DNA of 64,000 nucleotides from Rhabditoides inermis (Eukaryota > Nematoda > Chromadorea > Rhabditida > Rhabditidae), in NCBI GenBank assembly GCA_963966185.1, contig CAWZYM010000308.1, positions 297,001 through 361,000 on the forward strand. Reading direction: 5' to 3'. Position numbers and translations under genes: made by a program. This document shows positions 31,328 to 45,327 of the stretch, one piece after another. A model generated the notes under the pieces. That model saw nothing but the letters and a program-made list of their open reading frames with translations. It searched no databases and had not been told where the DNA came from. How positions within the stretch are numbered: position 1 is the stretch's first letter; every line of letters starts with the position of its first letter.

Positions 31328-33552
31328 CTGTGAATCTCATATGAGACTCACATGAATCTCATATGAGACTCCAATGAATCTCATATGAGACTCACAGGAA
31401 TCTCATATGAGACTCACAGGAATCTCATATGAGACTCACAGGAATCTCATATGAGACTCACAGGAATCTCATATGAGACTCACATGAATCTCATATGAGA
31501 CTCACATGAATCTCATATGAGACTCACAGGAATCTCATATGAAACTCCAATGAATCTCATATGAGACTCACAAGAATCTCATATGAGACTCACATGAATC
31601 TCATATGAGACTCACATGAATCTCATATGAGACTCACATGAATCTCATATGAGACTCCAATGATTCTCATTTGAGACTCACATGAATCTCATATGAGACT
31701 CTCATAAATCTCAAATGAGACTCACAAGAATCTCATATGAGACTCATATGAATCTCATATGAGACTCCAATGAATCTCATATGAGACTCACATGAATCTC
31801 ATATGAGACTCACATGAATCTCATATGAGACTCACATGAATCTCATATGAGACTCACATGAATCTCATATGAGACTCACATGAATCTCATATGAGACTCA
31901 CATGAATCTCATATGAGACTCACATGAATCTCATATGAGACTCACATGAATCTCATATGAGACTCACATGAATCTCATATGAGACTCACAGGAATCTCAT
32001 ATGAGACTCACAGGAATCTCATATGAGACTCACAGGAATCTCATATGAGACTCACAGGAATCTCATATAAGACTCACATGAATCTCATATGAGACTCCAA
32101 TGAATCTCATATGAGACTCACAGGAATCTCATATGAGACTCACATGAATCTCATATATGAGACTCACATGAATCTCATATGAGACTCCAATGAATCTCAT
32201 ATGAGACTCACATGAATCTCATATATGAGACTCACATGAATCTCATATGAGACTCCAATGAATCTCATATGAGACTCACATGAATCTCATATGAGACTCC
32301 AATGAATCTCATATGAGACTCACATGAATCTCATATGAGACTCACATGAATCTCATATGAGACTCACATGAATCTCATATGAGACTCACATGAATCTCAT
32401 ATGAGACTCACATGAATCTCATATGAGACTCCAATGAATCTCATATGAGACTCACAGAAATCTCATATGAGACTCACATGAATCTCATATGAGACTCACA
32501 GGAATCTCATATGAGACTCACATGAATCTCATATGAGACTCCAATGAATCTCATATGAGACTCACAGGAATCTCATATGAGACTCTCATAAATCTCAAAT
32601 GAGACTCACATGAATCTCATATGAGACTCCAATGAATCTCATATGAGACTCACAGGAATCTCATATGAGACTCATATGAATCTCATATGAGACTCCAATG
32701 AATCTCATATGAGACTCACAGGAATCTCATATGAGACTCACATGAATCTCATATGAGACTCACATGAATCTCATATGAGACTCACATGAATCTCATATGA
32801 GACTCACATGAATCTCATATGAGACTCACAGGAATCTCATATGAGACTCATATGAATCTCATATGCGACTCCAATGAATCTCATATGAGACTCACAGGAA
32901 TCTCATATGAGACTCACATGAATCTCATATGAGACTCACATGAATCTCATATGAGACTCCAATGAATCTCATATGAGACTCACATGAATCTCATATGAGA
33001 CTCCAATGAATCTCATATGAGACTCACATGAATCTCATATGAGACTCACATGAATCTCATATGAGACTCACAGGAATCTCATATGAAACTCCGATGAATC
33101 TCATATGAGACTCACAAGAATCTCATATGAGACTCACATGAATCTCATATGAGACTCACAGGAATCTCATATGAGACTCCAATGAATCTCATATGAGACT
33201 CACATGAATCTCATATGAGACTCACATGAATCTCATATGAGACTCACATGAATCTCATATGAGACTCACAGGAATCTCTTATGAGACTCACATGAATCTC
33301 ATATGAGACTCACAGGAATCTCTTATGAGACTCACAGGAATCTTATATGAGACTCCAATGAATCTCATATGAGACTCACATGAATCTCATATAAGACTCC
33401 AATGAATCTCATATGAGACTCACATGAATCTCATATGAGACTCACATGAATCTCATATGAGACTCACATGAATCTCATATGAGACTCACATGAATCTCAT
33501 ATGAGACTCCAATGAATCTCATATGAGACTCACAGGAATCTCATATGAGACT

Positions 33553-34605
33553 CCATATGAGATTCATGTGAGTCTCATATGAGATTCTTGTGAGTCTCAT
33601 ATGAGATTCATTGGAGTTTCATATGAGATTCCTGTGAGTCTCATATGAGATTCATTGGAGTCTCATATGAGATTCATTGGAGTCTCATATGAGATTCATG
33701 TGAGTCTCATATATGAGATTCATGTGAGTCTCATATGAGATTTCTGTGAGTCTCATATGAGATTCATTGGAGTCTCATATGAGATTCATGTGAGTCTTAT
33801 ATGAGATTCCTGTGAGTCTCATATGAAATTCCTGTGAGTCTCATATGAGATTCCTGTGAGTCTCATATGAGATTCCTGTGAGTCTCATATGAGATTCATG
33901 TGAGTCTCATATGAGATTCATGTGAGTCTCATATGAGATTCATGTGAGTCTCATATGAGATTCATGTGAGTCTCATATGAGATTCATTGGAGTCTCATAT
34001 GAGATTCCTGTGAGTCTCATATGAGATTCATTGGAGTCTCATATGAGATTCATGTGAGTCTCATATGAGATTCATATGAGATTCCTGTGAGTCTCATATG
34101 AGATTCATTGGAGTCTCATATGAGATTCATATGAGTCTCATATGAGATTCTTGTGAGTCTCATATGAGATTCATGTGAGTCTCATATGAGGTTCATGTGA
34201 GTCTCATATGAGATTCATGTGAGTCTCATATGAGATTCATTGGAGTCTCATATGAGATTCATGTGAGTCTCATATGAGATTCATTGGAGTCTCATATGAG
34301 ATTCATGTGAGTCTCATATGAGATTCATGTGAGTCTCATATGAGATTCCTGTGAGTCTCATATGAGATTCATTGGAGTCTCATATGAGATTCCTGTGAGT
34401 CTTATATGAGATTCCTGTGAGTCTTATATGAGATTCCTGTGAGTCTCATATGAGATTCCTGTGAGTCTCATATGAGATTCCTGTGAGTCTCATATGAGAT
34501 TCCTGTGAGTCTCATATGAGATTCCTGTGAGTCTCATATGAGATTCATTGGAGACTCATATGAGATTCATGTGAGTCTCATATGAGATTCATTGGAGTCT
34601 CATAT
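33553..34605 (-). repeat. Satellite block, RC orientation
   Basis: This is the first long inverted block, about 48 monomers reading GAGTCTCATATGAGATTC. It is entered through the odd join GACTCCATATGAG at 33551 and left through GAGACAGGAATC at 34606. Both joins recur elsewhere with the same 1055-bp spacing (45324 and 46379). Confidence 0.93.
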
Positions 34606-35020
34606 GAGACAGGAATCTCATATGAGACTCACAGGAATCTCATATGAGACTCACAGGAATCTCATATAAGACTCACATGAATCTCATATGAGACTCCAAT
34701 GAATCTCATATGAGACTCACAGGAATCTCATATGAGACTCACATGAATCTCATATGAGACTCACATGAATCTCATATGAGACTCACATGAATCTCATATG
34801 AGACTCACATGAATCTCATATGAGACTCACAGGAATCTCATGAATCTCATATAAGACTCACATGAATCTCATATGAGACTCACAGGAATCTCATATGAGA
34901 CTCACATGAATCTCATATGAGACTCATATGAATCTCATATGAGACTCCAATGAATCTCATATGAGACTCACAGGAATCTCATATGAAATTCCAATGAATC
35001 TCATATGAGACTCACAAGAA
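34606..35020 (+). repeat. Satellite block, F orientation
   Basis: A short F block of about 19 monomers between two RC blocks. It contains the private join CAGGAATCTCATGAATCTC near 34840 (a core with an 8-bp loss) and a GAAATTCCAATG monomer. Both are shared with the F blocks at 46383, 48585 and 52767, and the GAAATTCCAATG monomer also with the one at 55820. Confidence 0.93.
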
Positions 35021-36247
35021 TCAGAGATTCATTGGAGTCTCATATGAGATTCATGTGAGTCTCATATGAGATTCATGTGAGTCTCATATGAGATTCATTG
35101 GAGTCTCATATGAGATTCCTGTGAGTCTCATATGAGATTCATGTGAGTCTCATATGAGATTCATGTGAGTCTCATATGAGATTCATGTGAGTCTCATATG
35201 AGATTCATTGGAGTCTCATATGAGATTCATGTGAGTCTCATATGAGATTCATGTGAGTCTCATATGAGATTCATGTGAGTCTCATATGAGATTCATTTGA
35301 GATTTATGAGAGTCTCATATGAGATTCCTGTGAGTCTCATATGAGATTCATGTGAGTCTCATATGAGATTCTTGTGAGTCTCATATGAGATTCATTGGAG
35401 TTTCATATGAGATTCCTGTGAGTCTCATATGAGATTCATTGGAGTCTCATATGAGATTCATATGAGTCTCATATGAGATTCCTGTGAGTCTCATATGAGA
35501 TTCATTGGAGTCTCATATGAGATTCATGTGAGTCTTATATGAGATTCCTGTGAGTCTCATATGAGATTCATGTGAGTCTCATATGAGATTCATGTGAGTC
35601 TCATATGAGAATCATTGGAGTCTCATATGAGATTCCTGTGAGTCTCATATGAGATTCATGTGAGTCTCATATGAGATTCATGTGAGTCTCATATGAGATT
35701 CCTGTGAGTCTCATATGAGATTCCTGTGAGTCTCATATGAGATTCCTGTGAGTCTCATATGAGATTCCTGTGAGTCTCATATGAGATTCCTGTGAGTCTC
35801 ATATGAGATTCCTGTGAGTCTCATATAGATGAGATTCATTGGAGTCTCATATGAGATTCATGTGAGTCTCATATGAGATTCATGTGAGTCTCATATGAGA
35901 ATTATTGGAGTCTCATATGAGATTCCTGTGAGTCTCATATGAGATTCTTGTGAGTCTCATATGAGATTCATTTGAGTCTCATATGAGATTCATGTGAGTC
36001 TCATATGAGATTTATGTGAGTCTCATATGAGATTCATGTGAGTCTCATATGAGATTCATGTGAGTCTCATATGAGATTCCTGTGAGTCTCATATGAGATT
36101 CCTGTGAGTCTCATATGAGATTCATGTGAGTCTCATATGAGATTCATGTGAGTCTCATATGAGATTCATGTGAGTCTCATATGAGATTCCTGTGTCCTGT
36201 GAGTCTCATATGTATGAGATTCATTGGAGTCTCATATGAGATTCATG
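35021..36247 (-). repeat. Satellite block, RC orientation
   Basis: It begins with the junction AAGAATCAGAGATTCATTGG at about 35016-35035, where the palindromic core is lost. The same junction occurs at 46794, 48996, 53178 and 56016. The block also carries TTTGAGATTTATGAGAG near 35297 and an irregular end (TCCTGTGTCCTGTGAG near 36188, CATATGTATGAG near 36208). Confidence 0.93.
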
Positions 36248-36275
36248 TGACTCACATGAATCTCATATGAGACTC
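36227..36275. repeat. 49-bp palindromic RC-to-F junction
   Basis: The switch from RC to F reads GATTCATGTGA C TCACATGAATC. It is a perfect inverted repeat with 24-bp arms around a single C at 36251. Here the symmetry centre is in the spacer half of the monomer, not in the TCTCATATGAGA core. Confidence 0.9.
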
Positions 36276-38680
36276 ACATGAATCTCATATGAGACTCACA
36301 GGAATCTCATATGAGACTCACAGGAATCTCATATAAGACTCACAGGAATCTCATATGAGACTCACATGAATCTCATATGAGACTCACATGAATCTCATAT
36401 GAGACTCACATGAATCTCATATGAGACTCACATGAATCTCATATGAGACTCACAGGAATCTCATATAAGACTCCAATGAATCTCATATGAGACTCACATG
36501 AATCTCATATGAGACTCCAATGAATCTCATATGAGACTCACATGAATCTCATATGAGACTCACATGAATCTCATATGAGACTCACATGAATCTCATATGA
36601 GACTCACATGAATCTCATATGAAACTCCAATGAATCTCATATGAGACTCCAATGAATCTCATATGAGACTCCAATGAATCTCATATGAGACTCACAGGAA
36701 TCTCTTATGAGACTCACAGGAATTTCATATGAGACTCACAGGAATCTCATATGAGACTCACAGGAATCTCATATGAGACTCACAGGAATCTCATATAAGA
36801 CTCACAGGAATCTCATATAAGAATCACAGGAATCTCATATGAGACTCCAATGAATCTCATATGAGACTCACAGGAATCTCATATGAGACTCACATGAATC
36901 TCATATGAGACTCACAGGAATCTCATATGAGACTCACAGGAATCTCAGGAATCTCATATGAGACTCACAGGAATCTCATATGAGACTCACAGGAATCTCA
37001 TATGAGACTCACAGGAATCTCATATGAGACTCACAGGAATCTCATATAAGACTCACAGGAATCTCATATAAGACTCACAGGAATCTCATATGAGACTCCA
37101 ATGAATCTCATATGAGACTCACAGGAATCTCATATGAGACTCACATGAATCTCATATGAGACTCACATGAATCTCATATGAGACTCCAATGAATCTCATA
37201 TGAGACTCACATGAATCTCATATGAGACTCCAATGAATCTCATATGAGACTCACATGAATCTCATATGAGACTCACATGAACCTCATATGAGACTCACAT
37301 GAATCTCATATGAGACTCACAAGAATCTCATATGAGACTCATATGAATCTCATATGAGACTCCAATGAATCTCATATGAGACTCACAGGAATCTCATATG
37401 AATCTCATATGAGACTCACATGAATCTCATATGAGACTCACATGAATCTCATATGAGACTCACAGGAATCTCATATGAGACTCCAATGAATCTCATATGA
37501 GACTCACATGAATCTCATATGAGACTCACATGAATCTCATATGAGACTCACATGAATCTCATATGAGACTCACATGAATCTCATATGAGACTCACAGGAA
37601 TCTCATATGAGACTCACAGGAATCTCATATGAGACTCACAGGAATCTCATATGAGACTCACAGGAATCTCATATAAGACTCACATGAATCTCATATGAGA
37701 CTCCAATGAATCTCATATGAGACTCACAGAAATTTCATATGAGACTCACATGAATCTCATATATGAGACTCACATGAATCTCATATGAGACTCCAATGAA
37801 TCTCATATGAGACTCCAATGAATCTCATATGAGACTCACAGGAATCTCATATGAAACTCCAATGAATCTCATATGAGACTCACAAGAATCTCATATGAGA
37901 CTCACATGAATCTCATATGAGACTCACATGAATCTCATATGAGACTCACATGAATCTCATATGAGACTCCAATGATTCTCATATGAGACTCACATGAATC
38001 TCATATGAGACTCTCATAAATCTCAAATGAGACTCACATGAATCTCATATGAGACTGCAATGAATCTCATATGAGACTCACATGAATCTCATATGAGACT
38101 CCAATGAATCTCATATGAGACTCCAATGAATCTCATATGAGACTCACATGAATCTCATATGAGACTCACATGAATCTCATATGAGACTCACAGGAATCTC
38201 ATATGAAACTCCGATGAATCTCATATGAGACTCACAAGAATCTCATATGAGACTCACATGAATCTCATATGAGACTCACAGGAATCTCATATGAGACTCT
38301 CATAAATCTCAAATGAGACTCACATGAATCTCATATGAGACTCCAATGAATCTCATATGAGACTCACAGGAATCTCATATGAAACTCCAATGAATCTCAT
38401 ATGAGACTCACAAGAATCTCATATGAGACTCACAGGAATCTCATATGAGACTCTCATAAATCTCAAATGAATCTCATATGAGACTCACATGAATCTCATA
38501 TGAGACTCACATGAATCTCATATGAGACTCACATGAATCTCATATGAGACTCACAGGAATCTCATATGAGACTCACAGGAATCTCATATGAGACTCACAG
38601 GAATCTCATATGAGACTCACAGGAATCTCATATGAGACTCACATGAATCTCATATGAGACTCATCTCATATGAGACTCAT
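36248..38680 (+). repeat. Satellite block, F orientation
   Basis: About 110 F monomers. Irregular units include CAGGAATCTCAGGAATCTC near 36945 and CATATGAATCTCATATG near 37396. The block recurs at 50197-52716 with an offset of about 13.95-14.04 kb. Confidence 0.93.
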
Positions 38681-38731
38681 ATGAGATTCATGTGAGTCTC
38701 ATATGAGATTCATTGGAGTCTCATATGAGAC
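38681..38731 (-). repeat. Short RC inclusion
   Basis: About two inverted monomers enter after the broken unit GACTCATCTCATATGAG and leave through GAGACAGGAATC. An identical arrangement is found at 52717-52766, 14036 bp downstream. Confidence 0.88.
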
Positions 38732-41700
38732 AGGAATCTAATATGAGACTCACATGAATCTCATATGAGACTCACATGAATCTCATATGAGACTCACATG
38801 AATCTCATATGAGACTCACATGAATCTCATATGAGACTCACAGGAATCTCATATGAGACTCATATGAATCTCATATGAGACTCCAATGAATCTCATATGA
38901 GACTCACAGGAATCTCATATGAGACTCACATGAATCTCATATGAGACTCACATGAATCTCATATGAGACTCCAATGAATCTCATATGAGACTCACATGAA
39001 TCTCATATGAGACTCCAATGAATCTCATATGAGACTCACATGAATCTCATATGAGACTCACATGAATCTCATATGAGACTCACAGGAATCTCATATGAAA
39101 CTCCGATGAATCTCATATGAGACTCACAAGAATCTCATATGAGACTCACATGAATCTCATATGAGACTCACAGGAATCTCATATGAGACTCTCATAAATC
39201 TCAAATGAGACTCACATGAATCTCATATGAGACTCCAATGAATCTCATATGAGACTCACAGGAATCTCATATGAAACTCCAATGAATCTCATATGAGACT
39301 CACAAGAATCTCATATGAGACTCACATGAATCTCATATGAGACTCTCATAAATCTCAAATGAATCTCATATGAGACTCACAGGAATCTCATATGAGACTC
39401 CAATGAAACTCATATGAGACTCACATGAATCTCATATAAGACTCCAATGAATCTCATATGAGACTCACATGAATCTCATATGAGACTCACATGAATCTCA
39501 TATGAGACTCACATGAATCTCATATGAGACTCACAGGAATCTCATATGAGACTCCAATGAATCTCATATGAGACTCACATGAATCTCATATGAGACTCAC
39601 ATGAATCTCATATGAGACTCACAGGAATCTCTTATGAGACTCACATGAATCTCATATGAGACTCACAGGAATCTCTTATGAGACTCACAGGAATCTCATA
39701 TGAGACTCCAATGAATCTCATATGAGACTCACATGAATCTCATATAAGACTCCAATGAATCTCATATGAGACTCACATGAATCTCATATGAGACTCACAT
39801 GAATCTCATATGAGACTCACAGGAATCTCATATGAGACTCCAATGAATCTCATATGAGACTCACATGAATCTCATATGAGACTCACATGAATCTCATATG
39901 AGACTCACATGAATCTCATATGAGACTCACAGGAATCTCATATGAGACTCACAGGAATCTCATATGAGACTCACAGGAATCTCATATGAGACTCACAGGA
40001 ATCTCATATAAGACTCACAATAATCTCATATGAGACTCCAATGAATCTCATATGAGACTCACAGGAATCTGGAGTCTCATATGAGACTCACATGAATCTC
40101 ATATGAGACTCCAATGAATCTCATATGAGACTCACAGGAATCTCATATGAAACTCCAATGAATCTCATATGAGACTCACAGGCATCTCATATGAGACTCT
40201 CATAAATCTCAAATGAGACTCACATGAATCTCATATGAGACTCCAATGAATCTCATATGAGACTCACAGGAATCTCATATGAAACTCCAATGAATCTCAT
40301 ATGAGACTCACAAGAATCTCATATGAGACTCACATGAATCTCATATGAGACTCACATGAATCTCATATGAGACTCACATGAATCTCATATGAGACTCACA
40401 TGAATCTCATATGAGACTCACATGAATCTCATATGAGACTCACAGGAATCTCTTATGAGACTCACATGAATCTCATATGAGACTCACAGGAATCTCATAT
40501 GAGACTCACAGGAATCTCATATGAGACTCACAGGAATCTCATATGAGACTCACAGGAATCTCATATAAGACTCACATGAATCTCATATGAGACTCCAATG
40601 AATCTCATATGAGACTCACAGGAATCTCATATGAGACTCATATGAATCTCATATGAGACTCCAATGAATGTCATATGAGACTCACAGGAATCTCATATGA
40701 GACTCCAATGAATCTCATATGAGACTCACAGGAATCTCATATGAGACTCACAGGAATCTCATATGAGACTCACAGGAATCTCATATGAGACTCACATGAA
40801 TCTCATATGAGACTCACATGAATCTCATATGAGACTCACATGAATCTCATATGAGACTCCAATGAATCTCATATGAGACTCACAGGAATCTCATATGAGA
40901 CTCACAGGAATCTCATATGAGACTCACAGGAATCTCATATGAGACTCACAGGAATCTCATATGAGACTCACAGGAATCTCATATGAGACTCACAGGAATC
41001 TCATATAAGACTCACAGGAATCTCATATAAGACTCACAGGAATCTCATATAAGACTCACAGGAATCTCATATGAGACTCCAATGAATCTCATATGAGACT
41101 CACAGGAATCTCATATGAGACTCACAGGAATCTCATATGAGACTCACATGAATCTCATATGAGACTCACATGAATCTCATATGAGACTCACATGAATCTC
41201 ATATGAGACTCACATGAATCTCATATGAGACTCCAATGAATCTCATATGAGACTCACATGAATCTCATATGAGACTCACATGAATCTCATATGAGACTCA
41301 CATGAATCTCATATGAGACTCACATGAATCTCATATGAAACTCACATGAATCTCATATGAGACTCACATGAATCTCATATGAGACTCACATGAATCTCAT
41401 ATGAGACTCACAGGAATCTCATATGAGACTCACAGGAATCTCATATGAGACTCACAGGAATCTCATATAAGACTCACAGGAATCTCATATGAGACTCACA
41501 TGAATCTCATATGAGACTCACATGAATCTCATATGAGACTCACATGAATCTCATATGAGACTCACAGGAATCTCATATAAGACTCCAATGAATCTCATAT
41601 GAGACTCACATGAATCTCATATGAGACTCCAATGAATCTCATATGAGACTCCAATGAATCTCATATGAGACTCACATGAATCTCATATGAGACTCACATG

Positions 41701-42588
41701 AATCTCATATGAGACTCACATGAATCTCATATGAAACTCCAATGAATCTCATATGAGACTCCAATGAATCTCATATGAGACTCCAATGAATCTCATATGA
41801 GACTCACAGGAATCTCATATGAGACTCACAGGAATTTCATATGAGACTCACAGGAATCTCATATGAGACTCACAGGAATCTCATATGAGACTCACAGGAA
41901 TCTCATATAAGACTCACAGGAATCTCATATAAGAATCACAGGAATCTCATATGAGACTCCAATGAATCTCATATGAGACTCACAGGAATCTCATATGAGA
42001 CTCACATGAATCTCATATGAGACTCACAGGAATCTCATATGAGACTCCAATCCCGACTCACATGAATCTCATATGAGACTCACATGAATCTCATATGAAA
42101 CTCCAATGAATCTCATATGAGACTCACATGAATCTCATATGAGACTCCAATGAATCTCATATGAGACTCACAGGAATCTCATATGAGACTCACAGGAATC
42201 TCATATGAGACTCACAGGAATCTCATATGAGACTCACAGGAATCTCATATGAGACTCACAGGAATCTCATATAAGACTCACAGGAATCTCATATAAGACT
42301 CACAGGAATCTCATATGAGACTCCAATGAATCTCATATGAGACTCACAGGAATCTCATATGAGACTCACATGAATCTCATATGAGACTCACATGAATCTC
42401 ATATGAGACTCCAATGAATCTCATATGAGACTCACATGAATCTCATATGAGACTCCAATGAATCTCATATGAGACTCACATGAATCTCATATGAGACTCA
42501 CATGAACCTCATATGAGACTCACATGAATCTCATATGAGACTCACAAGAATCTCATATGAGACTCATATGAATCTCATATGAGACTCC
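38732..42588 (+). repeat. Satellite block, F orientation (copy of about 6.3-9.5 kb)
   Basis: Landmarks match the first F block at an offset of 32447 bp (AAACTCCGATG 6654/39101; AATCTGGAGTCTC 7622/40069). The offset becomes 32550 after the A9 site and 32572 at the CCAATCCCGACTCAC unit (9475/42047). The block is therefore a displaced copy of an upstream segment joined to inverted DNA. Confidence 0.88.
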
Positions 42589-43445
42589 ATATGAGATTCA
42601 TGTGAGTCTCATATGAGATTCTTGTGAGTCTCATATGAGATTCATTGGAGTTTCATATGAGATTCCTGTGAGTCTCATATGAGATTCATTGGAGTCTCAT
42701 ATGAGATTCATTGGAGTCTCATATGAGATTCATGTGAGTCTCATATATGAGATTCATGTGAGTCTCATATGAGATTTCTGTGAGTCTCATATGAGATTCA
42801 TTGGAGTCTCATATGAGATTCATGTGAGTCTTATATGAGATTCCTGTGAGTCTCATATGAGATTCCTGTGAGTCTCATATGAGATTCCTGTGAGTCTCAT
42901 ATGAGATTCCTGTGAGTCTCATATGAGATTCATGTGAGTCTCATATGAGATTCATGTGAGTCTCATATGAGATTCATGTGAGTCTCATATGAGATTCATG
43001 TGAGTCTCATATGAGATTCATTGGAGTCTCATATGAGATTCCTGTGAGTCTCATATGAGATTCATTGGAGTCTCATATGAGATTCATGTGAGTCTCATAT
43101 GAGATTCATATGAGATTCCTGTGAGTCTCATATGAGATTCATTGGAGTCTCATATGAGATTCATATGAGTCTCATATGAGATTCTTGTGAGTCTCATATG
43201 AGATTCATGTGAGTCTCATATGAGGTTCATGTGAGTCTCATATGAGATTCATGTGAGTCTCATATGAGATTCATTGGAGTCTCATATGAGATTCATGTGA
43301 GTCTCATATGAGATTCCTGTGAGTCTCATATGAGATTCCTGTGAGTCTCATATGAGATTCCTGTGAGTCTCATATGAGATTCATTGGAGACTCATATGAG
43401 ATTCATGTGAGTCTCATATGAGATTCATTGGAGTCTCATATGAGA
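42589..43445 (-). repeat. Satellite block, RC orientation (shortened copy)
   Basis: Same entry and exit joins as the 1055-bp RC block at 33553 and 45328, but only 857 bp between them. The missing 198 bp equals nine monomers and includes the two GTCTTATATGAG units seen near 34400 and 46180. Confidence 0.92.
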
Positions 43446-45327
43446 CAGGAATCTCATATGAGACTCACAGGAATCTCATATGAGACTCACAGGAATCTCA
43501 TATGAGACTCACAGGAATCTCATATGAGACTCACATGAATCTCATATGAGACTCACATGAATCTCATATGAGACTCACATGAATCTCATATGAGACTCCA
43601 ATGAATCTCATATGAGACTCACAGGAATCTCATATGAGACTCACAGGAATCTCATATGAGACTCACAGGAATCTCATATGAGACTCACAGGAATCTCATA
43701 TGAGACTCACAGGAATCTCATATGAGACTCACAGGAATCTCATATAAGACTCACAGGAATCTCATATAAGACTCACAGGAATCTCATATAAGACTCACAG
43801 GAATCTCATATGAGACTCCAATGAATCTCATATGAGACTCACAGGAATCTCATATGAGACTCACAGGAATCTCATATGAGACTCACATGAATCTCATATG
43901 AGACTCACATGAATCTCATATGAGACTCACATGAATCTCATATGAGACTCACATGAATCTCATATGAGACTCCAATGAATCTCATATGAGACTCACATGA
44001 ATCTCATATGAGACTCACATGAATCTCATATGAGACTGACATGAATCTCATATGAGACTCACATGAATCTCATATGAAACTCACATGAATCTCATATGAG
44101 ACTCACATGAATCTCATATGAGACTCACATGAATCTCATATGAGACTCACAGGAATCTCATATGAGACTCACAGGAATCTCATATGAGACTCACAGGAAT
44201 CTCATATAAGACTCACAGGAATCTCATATGAGACTCACATGAATCTCATATGAGACTCACATGAATCTCATATGAGACTCACATGAATCTCATATGAGAC
44301 TCACAGGAATCTCATATAAGACTCCAATGAATCTCATATGAGACTCACATGAATCTCATATGAGACTCCAATGAATCTCATATGAGACTCCAATGAATCT
44401 CATATGAGACTCACATGAATCTCATATGAGACTCACATGAATCTCATATGAGACTCACATGAATCTCATATGAAACTCCAATGAATCTCATATGAGACTC
44501 CAATGAATCTCATATGAGACTCCAATGAATCTCATATGAGACTCACAGGAATCTCATATGAGACTCACAGGAATTTCATATGAGACTCACAGGAATCTCA
44601 TATGAGACTCACAGGAATCTCATATGAGACTCACAGGAATCTCATATAAGACTCACAGGAATCTCATATAAGAATCACAGGAATCTCATATGAGACTCCA
44701 ATGAATCTCATATGAGACTCACAGGAATCTCATATGAGACTCACATGAATCTCATATGAGACTCACAGGAATCTCATATGAGACTCCAATCCCGACTCAC
44801 ATGAATCTCATATGAGACTCACATGAATCTCATATGAAACTCCAATGAATCTCATATGAGACTCACATGAATCTCATATGAGACTCCAATGAATCTCATA
44901 TGAGACTCACAGGAATCTCATATGAGACTCACAGGAATCTCATATGAGACTCACAGGAATCTCATATGAGACTCACAGGAATCTCATATGAGACTCACAG
45001 GAATCTCATATAAGACTCACAGGAATCTCATATAAGACTCACAGGAATCTCATATGAGACTCCAATGAATCTCATATGAGACTCACAGGAATCTCATATG
45101 AGACTCACATGAATCTCATATGAGACTCACATGAATCTCATATGAGACTCCAATGAATCTCATATGAGACTCACATGAATCTCATATGAGACTCCAATGA
45201 ATCTCATATGAGACTCACATGAATCTCATATGAGACTCACATGAACCTCATATGAGACTCACATGAATCTCATATGAGACTCACAAGAATCTCATATGAG
45301 ACTCATATGAATCTCATATGAGACTCC
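43446..45327 (+). repeat. Satellite block, F orientation
   Basis: F-orientation part of the second 2739-bp unit. It contains a private substitution, GACTGACATG near 44035, where its sister copy has the normal GACTCACATG. Confidence 0.93.

Larger units (their letters stand above)
11481..31340 (+). repeat. Higher-order repeat domain with shared landmarks
   Basis: Five modules share a landmark monomer (CATATGATTCTCACAGG at 11481, 19211, 23395, 25419, 30021) followed by a 62-bp palindrome unit beginning 1300, 1278, 1278, 1278 and 1278 bp later. Whole-module offsets include 4184 and 2024 bp, with 2908 + 4800 = 7708 bp for the first pair. The region is therefore built of kilobase-scale higher-order units, not of freely diverging 22-mers. 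Confidence 0.85.
1..33552 (+). repeat. Satellite block, F orientation (largest block)
   Basis: About 1,500 monomers lie in one orientation, broken only by eight short micro-inversions. Rare monomers act as landmarks: the CTCTCATAAAT/CTCAAATGAGA pair, the CAATGATTCTCATTTGAG variant from about 430 onward, 24-bp units with CATATATGAG (about 926-1010, 13657-13732, 16590-16660, 21340-21420, 32150-32225), and CATATGATTCTCACAGG at 11481, 19211, 23395, 25419 and 30021. Their constant spacings reveal nested duplications. No gene or unique sequence is visible anywhere in this block. Confidence 0.95.
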
